Below the pieces are notes generated by a model, which saw nothing but the letters and a program-made list of their open reading frames with translations, searched no databases and was not told where the DNA came from. The position numbers and the translations under genes were made by a program. From a virus, in the IMG/VR virus record IMGVR_UViG_3300036886_000363, positions 19,437 to 83,436 of that record: a DNA stretch of 64,000 bases, one strand, 5' to 3'. Position 1 is the stretch's first letter; each line of letters opens with the position of its first letter. Positions 29,773 through 37,999 of the stretch are shown piece by piece.

Positions 29773-30041
29773 AATTTAGCGAGCAAGCAAAGGTCTGGTT
29801 GAAAGGATTTATCTCTGCGGTCATCTCAGGGTTGTCAGGTGGGGTAGGATGTTTAATCGCAGAGCCTACTACCTTTAATTTTACGGAGACCGGATTTATA
29901 TCGCTGGCAAAGGTTTGCGGAGTGTCTGCATTGATAGGAGCTGCCAATTATATAAAGCAGTCGCCATTGCCATCCAGTAATTGTGGGCCTCCGCCTGCAA
30001 TGCCTGATCCGGCGGCAGCTCCCGGGACACCGACAAAATGA
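29769..30041 (+). CDS. Holin-like membrane protein, 90 aa
   Basis: Two hydrophobic segments (FISAVISGLSGGVGCLIA and FISLAKVCGVSALIGAANY) followed by a proline-rich cytoplasmic-type tail (GPPPAMPDPAAAPGTPTK). Located between endolysin and spanins, so the best holin candidate in the window. Confidence 0.6.
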   Translation: MKFSEQAKVWLKGFISAVISGLSGGVGCLIAEPTTFNFTETGFISLAKVCGVSALIGAANYIKQSPLPSSNCGPPPAMPDPAAAPGTPTK

Positions 30042-30065
30042 CGATAAAGGGAAAGGAGACCAGTC

Positions 30066-30347
30066 ATGAAAAAGGATGAAATAATGTTAACGGCCTTTGC
30101 AGATAAATTGATGGCCAAATTTATGGAGTTGAATCCGGACGACAAGCCGATATCATGGTGTATAAAACTTATTAGCAACGATCAGGAATATAAGAATGCT
30201 GCATTGATGAGTCTTTCAAATGATGTTAGTCTTCTTTGTCTTCCTGAGAAGATCCACGATGTCATAACAAACGAAGCTGTCTTTGATTTCTTTGAAATGG
30301 AAGATAGTTGGTATTTATTCGCTCTCGTACAGAGCAAATTTGCATAA
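30066..30347 (+). CDS. Hypothetical protein, 93 aa
   Basis: Begins MKKDEIMLTAFADKLMAKFM; mostly helical and acidic. Sits in the lysis cassette without a recognisable lysis function. Confidence 0.55.
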   Translation: MKKDEIMLTAFADKLMAKFMELNPDDKPISWCIKLISNDQEYKNAALMSLSNDVSLLCLPEKIHDVITNEAVFDFFEMEDSWYLFALVQSKFA

Positions 30348-30358
30348 GGAGAATAATC

Positions 30359-30838
30359 ATGTTAGGACTACCGCCTTATCTAAATCCGAAAAACATATTG
30401 CTGACTCTTCTGGGCATCGCACTGATCTCAACCGGATTCCTCTATCTTACCCAGAGGACGACCCTCGCGACAACGAAGGCCAATCTCGAAAGTTGCCAGA
30501 AAGACCTTTCTATCGAGAAGATTGATCTTGCCGATTGTGAAAAGAATGTCGCAGCTGTGAAGACCCAGTACGAGCAGGCAGAGCAGACCAATGCCAATAC
30601 AAATACCGTGAGAGATAAAATATGGACGATTGTTAATAAACATACAGTCACGGCGCCCGGGCCTGCCCAAACAAATCCTCAAATAGTAACCGCTGCCCCT
30701 GCAGCCCAGCCAAAGGAGATGGTGATCGACAATGAAACACAGAAAAAACTTGATGATCTGTTTGCTGTTGCCAATAGTACTGTCGTTGCTTTTAATACAA
30801 GGGTGCGCGCATCGGCAGGAGTTGGTGGTTCCAAATGA
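30359..30838 (+). CDS. Inner-membrane spanin subunit (Rz-like), 159 aa
   Basis: N-terminal transmembrane helix (ILLTLLGIALISTGFLYL) followed by a long coiled coil (TKANLESCQKDLSIEKIDLA) and an Ala/Pro-rich region, the plan of an i-spanin. The o-spanin gene starts inside it in another frame, as in lambda Rz/Rz1. Spanins fuse the two membranes of Gram-negative hosts at lysis. Confidence 0.75.
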   Translation: MLGLPPYLNPKNILLTLLGIALISTGFLYLTQRTTLATTKANLESCQKDLSIEKIDLADCEKNVAAVKTQYEQAEQTNANTNTVRDKIWTIVNKHTVTAPGPAQTNPQIVTAAPAAQPKEMVIDNETQKKLDDLFAVANSTVVAFNTRVRASAGVGGSK

Positions 30839-31037
30839 GCCTGTAAAGTGCGGGGATCCCCTTGCTCCTCAGCTCATAGCAACGAAGCCCTGCATTCCAT
30901 TGACGACAATGGAAGATTATCTTCAATGTCTTGTCGCCAATACTGGCATCCTCGCAAATGATCTCAATGAAATGAACGGATATACGGAGAAGCTCGAAGA
31001 TGCAGTACGCTGCTACAAATCTTCAAACACAAAGTAG
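30732..31037 (+). CDS. Outer-membrane spanin lipoprotein (Rz1-like), 101 aa
   Basis: Signal sequence ends in a lipobox: LSLLLIQGC, with the lipidated Cys followed by AHRQELVVP. Starts within the i-spanin gene, runs past its end, and overlaps the large terminase start. Together these make an overlapping spanin pair. Strong evidence for a Gram-negative host. Confidence 0.78.
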   Translation: MKHRKNLMICLLLPIVLSLLLIQGCAHRQELVVPNEPVKCGDPLAPQLIATKPCIPLTTMEDYLQCLVANTGILANDLNEMNGYTEKLEDAVRCYKSSNTK

Positions 31038-32349
31038 CACTATTCCGGAGATCATTGTCCGGCTCCCGATGCCGACTCCGAAGCAGCGGGATTTTATTTA
31101 CAGTCCTGCCAAACGGAAAATAGTTAAAGCCGGAAGGCGAGGAGGCAAGACTGTTGGTGTCGGTATAATGGGGATCGAAGACTTTATGTCTAATTATAGG
31201 GTCTTGTATGCAGCGCCGACTCAGGAACAGATTGCGAGATTCTGGTTTACGGTTTGCAAGGCATTGGAAGAGCCCCTTGAAAAAGGATATCTCTACAAAA
31301 ATGAATCGGATCACATTATTGAATGGGAAGATTGGATCCTCAAGAAATGGCAGGAACAGGGAATCGACCGATCTGAAAATAGGATACGGGCAAAGACAGC
31401 ATGGAATGCAGATACCCTTCGAGGAGATTATGCAGACAAGCTGCTTCTCGATGAGTGGCAGTTAATGAATGAGGATGCATGGGGATATGTCGGAGCGCCC
31501 ATGCTCATGGATACAAATGGAGATGTCGTTTTTATTTACACCCCTCCGAGTCTCCAATCAAGATCGGTAAGCAAAGCGCGGGATCCCCAGCATGCCGCAA
31601 AGCTCTTTAAAAAGATATCAGCGCTACAGAAGGTAAGGCCAGACAGATATGCTGCATTCCATTTTACATCTCGTGACAATCCTCATCTCAGTGAAGAGGC
31701 TCTAAACGAGATCGCAGATGATATGACATCTGAAGCTTATAGAATGGAAATTCTCGCAGAGGATCTTGATGAAGCGCTCGGCTCTCTCTGGAAGCGTGCG
31801 ACAATCGAGAAGTATCGAATCCAGACATGGGATACAGAAAAGCTTCCCCGCGAGTATGAACTTATTATGGTTGGTGTCGATCCCTCTGCAACAAGTACGG
31901 GTGATGAGGCGGGGATAATTGCAGCAGGCAAGAAAGGGAAAGAAGGATTTACACTTAAAGATGCGTCTGTCCAAGGATCTCCTCTCACATGGGCAAAGGC
32001 CGCTGTTGCTTTGTACCACGATCTCAAGGCGAATAAGATCGTGGCAGAAGCTAACAATGGAGGAGAGATGGTTTCGACGGTTATTGCTCAGGTTGATCCC
32101 AATGTCCCCGTCACTCTTGTCCATGCGTCAAGAGGCAAGCAGACAAGGGCTGAACCTGTTTCTGCTCTTGCCGAGAAGGGGAAGGATCATCATGTAGGCA
32201 ATTTCCCATATCTCGAAGATGAAATGTGTTTATGGGTGCCCGGAAGGCCATCTCCGAATAGGATGGATGCAAAGGTCTGGGCTTATACAGGACTTGGATT
32301 GGTCGGTACTGGCGGTACTGATTGGGAGGCAGTTGTCGGAGGAAATTAA
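31000..32349 (+). CDS. Terminase large subunit
   Basis: Packaging ATPase and nuclease. Walker A KAGRRGGKTVG, Walker B LLLDEWQLM, then the RNase-H-like nuclease: MVGVDPSATSTGDEAG (first Asp), KIVAEANNGGEM (Glu) and MDAKVWA (last Asp). 449 residues, normal length. I keep ATG 31000, which overlaps the o-spanin gene by 38 bases. Confidence 0.93.
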   Translation: MQYAATNLQTQSSTIPEIIVRLPMPTPKQRDFIYSPAKRKIVKAGRRGGKTVGVGIMGIEDFMSNYRVLYAAPTQEQIARFWFTVCKALEEPLEKGYLYKNESDHIIEWEDWILKKWQEQGIDRSENRIRAKTAWNADTLRGDYADKLLLDEWQLMNEDAWGYVGAPMLMDTNGDVVFIYTPPSLQSRSVSKARDPQHAAKLFKKISALQKVRPDRYAAFHFTSRDNPHLSEEALNEIADDMTSEAYRMEILAEDLDEALGSLWKRATIEKYRIQTWDTEKLPREYELIMVGVDPSATSTGDEAGIIAAGKKGKEGFTLKDASVQGSPLTWAKAAVALYHDLKANKIVAEANNGGEMVSTVIAQVDPNVPVTLVHASRGKQTRAEPVSALAEKGKDHHVGNFPYLEDEMCLWVPGRPSPNRMDAKVWAYTGLGLVGTGGTDWEAVVGGN

Positions 32350-32351
32350 AA

Positions 32352-32711
32352 ATGCCAACAATTCAATTGAGTGATGCAAATGGAGTTAAATATTATTTTC
32401 AATGTACTCAGGGAGATGGATCTTTAGCCAACCCATTCATCCCAGATAGTGAAGATACTAATCTTGAATTTATGCTTCATATTCTGCTTGATCTGCTTTC
32501 AAACCCTGTCTGGTTAAATGCAGCTTTGAATGCTCTTCAAGTTTCTCAGGCGACAGCTGCAAACTTGAACTGCACGGCTTCAATCGCCGGCGCTCAAACC
32601 CTTGCGACCTTAACAAACGTGGCTCAACATGGAGCAGTTCCTGCGGATCCTCTTGTCCCCGGGATGATGGATGCCGCGTGGGGATCAGATATCAGAGCGA
32701 TTTTGACATAG
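32352..32711 (+). CDS. Hypothetical virion-region protein, 119 aa
   Basis: ATG 32352 with GGAGGAAAT upstream. Begins MPTIQLSDANGVKYYFQCTQ; a later part is Ala/Thr-rich (SQATAANLNCTASIAGAQTL). Probably a virion component; not recognised. Confidence 0.6.
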   Translation: MPTIQLSDANGVKYYFQCTQGDGSLANPFIPDSEDTNLEFMLHILLDLLSNPVWLNAALNALQVSQATAANLNCTASIAGAQTLATLTNVAQHGAVPADPLVPGMMDAAWGSDIRAILT

Positions 32712-32720
32712 GAGGATAAA

Positions 32721-34352
32721 ATGCCAATACTTGATAAGGTAAAACCAATAATAGATTACCCGCGTTGGAGACAACCTGCACCAACCCTTAACGCTCATGC
32801 TGCTGGATCTGCGATTTGTTTTGACAAGAGGAATGATAATAGCAGGCATCCCCTTCTATATCAACTTGTCTCCGCGGCGGTATTGAATGCCTATGATCCA
32901 AGACAGGACGGATGGTCATTCGTTGGCAACCCCGGCCTCTCTGCCTTTGGAGCTGGATCGTGTGCAGTATTTTGTCCTTCTCAGGGAGTCAGGGGAACAC
33001 TGGGCAGCGGTTCGACGAGCACTTCAATTGTCGTTGGAAGTGTTCTTACTGCGGTTATCGCAGGGCAACTTACGGGAAATAGAATCCGCATGATCGGGAA
33101 TAATAATGCGGGAAGTTGCGGGAGAATAGAAGAGAGAATGATAATTGGCAACTCTGCAGGAACAAGTCCTACAATTTATCTCGATAGTCCTCTTTCATAT
33201 TCCTACATAAGTGGCGATGCATTTGAAATTCATTCGGGCAGGGTCTATATGTTGGGCACGACAGCTGGAGCAACCCAGTTGAGATATTATGATACGATTT
33301 ATCAGACATTGACAAGTGCAGGCAATACCACCTTGACAATCGCGGTTGATTCTGAAATGGTTTGTCTCGATGAAGACTATGTCCCTTATGATAGAAAGCC
33401 TGGCGAGGGGTTGGTTGTTACATCTTCTTCTCCTGCAATCACTTACGATACTGGAGGGATCGTAAAGTATTGTTTACAGGCATCTGCGGTGGGAGTTGGA
33501 ACAGTGACAGGATCTGCAGCGGGGGGAGACAATAATATTCTTGCAAATGAATATCGAAATTTCCAGATTAGGATTGTCGAAGATACGACAACTCCAACTG
33601 CTGTTGGACAAAGGGCTACAATCGCGTCTCATACGGCAGGAGCTGCTTCTCCTCTTATTGTTTATACTCTGGGCGCCAACTGGGGAGTGAGGCCTTCAAA
33701 CAATGCCAAGTATGTCATCGAGAATCCGAATGTCATATTGCTCTTCGCTCAGGCTGCGGGCACAACAATTTATACTTATAATCCGACACCTGCGACAATC
33801 AATAATGGAACAAATACGATCACAACAGGAGCTTTCTCCACGCCCTATTTCGGAGTGAGGGGTTCGGCTGTTGGAGCAGGAACTTTTTATCTTCCATCAT
33901 GGTCTCATGAGCCTGTTCTCAATGCAGACGGAACAAAACAATCTCGTCATAGTTTCATTTACTCTATCAGGGGAGGAGGCGGCACTCAGATTGATATGCT
34001 TGATATTGCCGGAGGTACGACAGGAGCCTGGACAAATGCTCTTGCATATATTGGTCAGCAGACAGCATTCAATACTGCTTCTTGTGGGAATATGGCTCCA
34101 TTCGATCAGAATGGAATGTATGGATATTGTATTCTAAATGCAACAAATAATATGTATCGTTTTGATATCAAGAATAGAATCATGTGGCCATGGAAGCAGT
34201 TGCCTGTTCAGTCCGGAGCCGCGGCAGTGGGAGGAAGAGTTGAAATAATTCCATATATGACTACAGGAAATTCTCCGACAGACAAAGTGAGTCTGGTATT
34301 TGTAAACAGTCATCTTTCAACGGTCATGTATAGGGCGGAGGTAATATCATGA
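32721..34352 (+). CDS. Large beta-rich structural protein, 543 aa
   Basis: Gly/Ser/Thr-rich sequence with repeated short strands (GTLGSGSTSTSIVVGSVLT, NTTLTIAVDSEMV). Composition is typical of fibre or decoration proteins of the virion. No specific family recognised. Between large terminase and portal. Confidence 0.65.
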   Translation: MPILDKVKPIIDYPRWRQPAPTLNAHAAGSAICFDKRNDNSRHPLLYQLVSAAVLNAYDPRQDGWSFVGNPGLSAFGAGSCAVFCPSQGVRGTLGSGSTSTSIVVGSVLTAVIAGQLTGNRIRMIGNNNAGSCGRIEERMIIGNSAGTSPTIYLDSPLSYSYISGDAFEIHSGRVYMLGTTAGATQLRYYDTIYQTLTSAGNTTLTIAVDSEMVCLDEDYVPYDRKPGEGLVVTSSSPAITYDTGGIVKYCLQASAVGVGTVTGSAAGGDNNILANEYRNFQIRIVEDTTTPTAVGQRATIASHTAGAASPLIVYTLGANWGVRPSNNAKYVIENPNVILLFAQAAGTTIYTYNPTPATINNGTNTITTGAFSTPYFGVRGSAVGAGTFYLPSWSHEPVLNADGTKQSRHSFIYSIRGGGGTQIDMLDIAGGTTGAWTNALAYIGQQTAFNTASCGNMAPFDQNGMYGYCILNATNNMYRFDIKNRIMWPWKQLPVQSGAAAVGGRVEIIPYMTTGNSPTDKVSLVFVNSHLSTVMYRAEVIS

Positions 34353-34552
34353 GGGCTGTAAGAAAAGCATTGGAAGTAGATGTCCAGATAGTTGCGTTTG
34401 CTTGTCTGATTCCTGTAAAGTCTCCAAATGGAGGCCCAGATAAATTGGAACAGGCAAATCCGGGAGACTATTTAATAACAAATTCTCAGGGAGAAAGTTA
34501 TCCGATACGGGCAGACCTTTTTCTTGCCCAGTATGATATAGTGGAAGAATAA
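34349..34552 (+). CDS. Small protein with PGDYLI motif, 67 aa
   Basis: ANPGDYLITNSQGESYPIRA resembles the small PGDYG-type domain often seen in phages. Overlaps neighbours by ATGA at the start and one base at the stop. Confidence 0.6.
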   Translation: MRAVRKALEVDVQIVAFACLIPVKSPNGGPDKLEQANPGDYLITNSQGESYPIRADLFLAQYDIVEE

Positions 34553-35211
34553 TGAACGTTACTCAGGAAATATTGCTGAAACTTCTCAATCCGACTATTG
34601 CAAAAAAACAAGTCGCATCTGGAGGATTGTTAGTATCCGGACAAGCTCAGACAATTGAGAAGATGAAACAGATCGCATCTGGAGGCCTGACGATATCAGG
34701 GAGTCCGAGATATCTTTCAAAGATGGTCTGTTCTGCGACGGGAGGGATCAATGTCGGAGGGGCAGCGGGATTCCTTGCAAAATTGGCATGTTCTCCTTCT
34801 GGAGGACTCTTTATATCCGGACATGCTCTTGCGACTATACTTCAGGATTTTGTTGCTATCGGACAGGGAGGATTGCTTGTTTCCGGGCAGGCGAGTTATC
34901 GCTTAAAGCCTTCAGCCTTTAATTATATCGGATCCGGAGAGTTAGATATTGCCGGCATTTCTCAGATTGCATTCATATTGAAACAGATTACCGAAGGAGA
35001 GATTGATGTAAGCGGTCATGCTCTCTATGCCCATAATGTCGGCAAGATGAAATTTGGAGTTGTTGTTGATTGCCCATTTGCAAAAGCTCGTGTGATAACG
35101 ATGACCGGCAGTGCAAGGGTGGTATCTCCGTCGGCAAAGGGAGAAACAATTGTAACTGAAGCGTCCTCGGAAGTGCTTGCTCCATCCGGGACAGCAAAAA
35201 TATTAGATTAG
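34552..35211 (+). CDS. Tandem-repeat structural protein, 219 aa
   Basis: Seven degenerate repeats of about 20-35 residues built around S/G-GG-L-x-(V/I)-SG-x-A: SGGLLVSGQA, SGGLTISGSP, TGGINVGGAA, SGGLFISGHA, QGGLLVSGQA, GSGELDIAGIS, EGEIDVSGHA. This looks like a beta-stacked fibre or appendage element. Confidence 0.65.
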   Translation: MNVTQEILLKLLNPTIAKKQVASGGLLVSGQAQTIEKMKQIASGGLTISGSPRYLSKMVCSATGGINVGGAAGFLAKLACSPSGGLFISGHALATILQDFVAIGQGGLLVSGQASYRLKPSAFNYIGSGELDIAGISQIAFILKQITEGEIDVSGHALYAHNVGKMKFGVVVDCPFAKARVITMTGSARVVSPSAKGETIVTEASSEVLAPSGTAKILD

Positions 35212-35223
35212 GAGGGATTGAAA

Positions 35224-35631
35224 ATGACATTACTTGCTCCCAATGTTGGTGATGCGCAACTTCTGGGAATCGCATTGAATAAGAATGCTCAGGAGAACCA
35301 GATATTGAAGCTATTTACAAATAATAAAGTCCCGGCAAAGGGAGATACCGCCGCCAACTATACAGAAGCTGCCGGCAATGGATATGCGGCAATCCCTCTC
35401 ACCGGAGCAAACTGGTCGATTGCCCTTGCCGGATCCCCGTCTGTTGAAACGGCTTCATACGCGATGCAGGAATTTGATTTCACCGGGGCGCTCGGAAATG
35501 TCTACGGCTATTTTATTGTCGGAGCGATCTCCGGGATACTTCTCTGGGCGGAAGCTTTTACCGGTGGTCCTTTTAATGTAACCGGATCCCAGACACCGAT
35601 CCAAGTAACACCGCAGATCACATTGAATTGA
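35224..35631 (+). CDS. Virion-region beta protein, 135 aa
   Basis: ATG 35224 after AGGAGGG. MTLLAPNVGDAQLLGIALNK and later VYGYFIVGAISGILLWAEAF, resembling small capsid or tail decoration proteins in which a strand pair carries YGYF. Specific function unknown. Confidence 0.55.
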   Translation: MTLLAPNVGDAQLLGIALNKNAQENQILKLFTNNKVPAKGDTAANYTEAAGNGYAAIPLTGANWSIALAGSPSVETASYAMQEFDFTGALGNVYGYFIVGAISGILLWAEAFTGGPFNVTGSQTPIQVTPQITLN

Positions 35632-35639
35632 GGTGAACC

Positions 35640-35987
35640 ATGAGCAGCACACAGCTTCTACCAAATGCGAGAGAGCAGAGCAGTTATGGGATCGAGGTTT
35701 CGAGTTTTGATTCGGCGGGAAATCCCTGCATCCCAAAGACGATGAATTGGTCTCTCATGGATAAACAAAAGAATATCATCAACAGCCGACAGAATGTTCC
35801 TATCATCCCCACAGGTGTCTTCACGATCATAACTCTTGAAGGGGATGATCTCCAGATCGTAGATCCTACGATGATTGTAGAGAATCGGGTTCTTGTTGTA
35901 CAGGGAACAAATGATGATATCACGCTTGGCCAGGATTCTCCCTTTGAATATAGTTTCTTATTTGATGTGGAAAGCATGGTGACATAA
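35640..35987 (+). CDS. Hypothetical protein, 115 aa
   Basis: Reads like an Ig-type beta domain (GVFTIITLEGDDLQIVDPTM, NRVLVVQGTNDD). Overlaps the next gene by one base. Likely virion-associated. Confidence 0.6.
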   Translation: MSSTQLLPNAREQSSYGIEVSSFDSAGNPCIPKTMNWSLMDKQKNIINSRQNVPIIPTGVFTIITLEGDDLQIVDPTMIVENRVLVVQGTNDDITLGQDSPFEYSFLFDVESMVT

Positions 35988-36199
35988 TGCAAGAGAGCTG
36001 GACTCCCCGTCGGGCAAAATCGACCTCTTGTATTTGTCCTCGTTGTATGGTCAAACATAGGATGAAATTGTTTTGGACGGGTGAATTGCCAGCTCGCAAG
36101 TTTTGCAATAGTTGTAATCAGATCGCGGAGAGAGATTATACTCCAGATTCTCTTTCAATCAGCCCAGATATACTGGAGGTTATGAATGCTTCTTTATGA
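35987..36199 (+). CDS. Zinc-ribbon protein, 70 aa
   Basis: CICPRCMVKH and KFCNSCNQ form a four-Cys site. Overlaps the metalloprotease-like gene by 14 bases. Function unknown. Confidence 0.6.
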   Translation: MQESWTPRRAKSTSCICPRCMVKHRMKLFWTGELPARKFCNSCNQIAERDYTPDSLSISPDILEVMNASL

Positions 36200-37226
36200 T
36201 TTCTTGAAAGGTCTTCCCGGAAGCAGATATTTGAAAACCAGAGATGCTGGTTTCAAGGAGGAAGAGCATCCTCGTGGACAGCCGAATAATCCCGGGCAAT
36301 TTGTTGAAGGGGGAGGATCGAGTTCATCCGGATCCGAGGAGTCTGAATCAAAGAAGGAAGAATCACAGTCACAGGAGAAGAGTAACGAAGAGAAACTGAA
36401 AGAGGCGAGAAAGGCTCACAAGGAAGCGCGGGAGAAAAATGATTTTGATGAAATGGTAAAACATCGAAAGACCATAAATGAACTCGAAAAAGTATTGGCT
36501 CCTCCTCCTACAGAGATCGGCAAGACGACATGGGAAGAACAGGCAAAGAGACAGGTCGCGAATAGATATATCAAGGCCAACTTCAATATTAATAGTGTCT
36601 CTGGATCAATCGAGCAGGTCAATGCAACTGGCAGTCATTTATCGAAGCTTTGTAATCAATTCCCGGAAGTGCATTTCCAGTTAAAGAAACATCGTATGAG
36701 TTTTATTAAGTATCAGGGAGAGAATGAAGTTCTTAAATCGAGATATGGACATGAAATGGGAAGAAGATCTCGGGGAGTTTATGAGGACAAAACGGGAGAT
36801 GGTGCAATGCCTGCAATTACAATGAAGGCTTTGAAAAGAAGAGATGCACTTAAATTTGATACAGATGCTGGCAAGGTTGGATATGTTTTTGGCTCGGAGA
36901 ATAATGGGCACAGCGATGGAGATGTTTTGAATCATGAATTAGGCCACCACATGATGTTTTGCATAGGTAAAAAAGCCCGAAGAGAATGGTATGATGTTTG
37001 TGAAAAAATGGGAGGGTCTATTGCTCTGGAAAAGACAGTTTCAAAGTATGCTGGAACAATAATAAAAGCAACTCCAATGGGAGTTGATAGAAATCCGGAA
37101 GATTGGTATCAGGAAGGATTTGCAGAGAGTTTCGCAAAATTTACAAATCCTAATTATAAGAAAGGCAATCTGCCTCAATCAATTGAAAATTATATGACCA
37201 AGTATTTTAAAAAGGACAAATCATGA
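36186..37226 (+). CDS. Zinc metalloprotease-like virion protein, 346 aa
   Basis: NHELGHHMMF is a zincin HExxH motif near residue 255 and WYQEGFAESFAKF downstream supplies a likely third ligand. The N-terminus MLLYDFLKG...YLKTRDAG is nearly the same as that of the protein at 37427. A linker with EEEHPRG...GQFVEGGG follows, then a charged coiled region. Plausibly packaged in the head and delivered to the host, or acting in virion maturation; not proven. Confidence 0.72.
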   Translation: MLLYDFLKGLPGSRYLKTRDAGFKEEEHPRGQPNNPGQFVEGGGSSSSGSEESESKKEESQSQEKSNEEKLKEARKAHKEAREKNDFDEMVKHRKTINELEKVLAPPPTEIGKTTWEEQAKRQVANRYIKANFNINSVSGSIEQVNATGSHLSKLCNQFPEVHFQLKKHRMSFIKYQGENEVLKSRYGHEMGRRSRGVYEDKTGDGAMPAITMKALKRRDALKFDTDAGKVGYVFGSENNGHSDGDVLNHELGHHMMFCIGKKARREWYDVCEKMGGSIALEKTVSKYAGTIIKATPMGVDRNPEDWYQEGFAESFAKFTNPNYKKGNLPQSIENYMTKYFKKDKS

Positions 37227-37426
37227 TCGGAGAACCGAATTGTTATAAGCGTAAATGCAAATGGCTAAGAGGAGTGATTCAACCAGAGGGGACAGAAAAA
37301 GATGAGTCTCCGTCTTGTAAAGCTTTCCCAGAGGGGATCCCCGACGAGATAGCATACGGAGATAATAAACATTTGGCTCCGATCAAAGGACAGAAAAACG
37401 ACATTGTCTACGAGAAGGAGAAGTAA
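37223..37426 (+). CDS. Hypothetical Cys-containing protein, 67 aa
   Basis: CYKRKCKWLRG ... SPSCKAFPEGIPDEIAYG, a pattern of small phage proteins with a possible metal site. ATGA-coupled to the protease-like gene. Confidence 0.6.
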   Translation: MIGEPNCYKRKCKWLRGVIQPEGTEKDESPSCKAFPEGIPDEIAYGDNKHLAPIKGQKNDIVYEKEK

Positions 37427-37996
37427 ATGCTTCTCTATGATTTCCTAAAAGGATTGAAGGGCAGCAAGTATCTCAAGACAAGAGATGCGATGTCGATTCC
37501 CTTCACTCCCGAGCATTTTAGTGAAGAGTGGAAAGCAGATCAGAAGAAGGTTTTGAAAGAGACTTATCCAGATTTGAGTGAGGATGACTCCCTTCACGAG
37601 ATCAACTTTCAAGGACTGACGATCTCGATAGAGAATCCGGAGGGATCAACCCGGGAAGGCACGAAGCCTGACGGCTCTCCATGGCAGACAAAATTCTTTC
37701 ATCCATATGGCTTTATAAAACATACATTAGGAGTTGATGGGGATGAGGTTGATTGTTTCATCGGCCCGAATCCGACATCACAGAATGTTTATATCATCCA
37801 TCAGAGGATTAATGGAAAGTATGATGAAGATAAGGTCATGCTGGGCTTCGATGATGAGGAGCATGCAAGAGATGCCTATTTGGCGCACTATGACACCCAG
37901 CAGAGGTTAGGCCCTATTACATTCATGCCGTTCAGCCAATTCAAGGAAGTTCTTGAAGAGAAGGGCAAAGCAGGAATCAAACTAAAAGAGGATTAA
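37427..37996 (+). CDS. InPase-domain protein with shared N-terminal tag, 189 aa
   Basis: After the tag MLLYDFLKG...YLKTRDAM comes a domain with GFIKHTLGVDGDEVDCFIGP, VYIIHQRINGKYDEDKVMLG and FDDEEHARDAYLAHYD, the layout of the phage inorganic-pyrophosphatase-like (InPase) domain. Acidic residues in DGDEVDCF could bind metal. Such domains often ride on virion proteins. Activity is inferred. Confidence 0.65.
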   Translation: MLLYDFLKGLKGSKYLKTRDAMSIPFTPEHFSEEWKADQKKVLKETYPDLSEDDSLHEINFQGLTISIENPEGSTREGTKPDGSPWQTKFFHPYGFIKHTLGVDGDEVDCFIGPNPTSQNVYIIHQRINGKYDEDKVMLGFDDEEHARDAYLAHYDTQQRLGPITFMPFSQFKEVLEEKGKAGIKLKED

Positions 37997-37999
37997 TCA

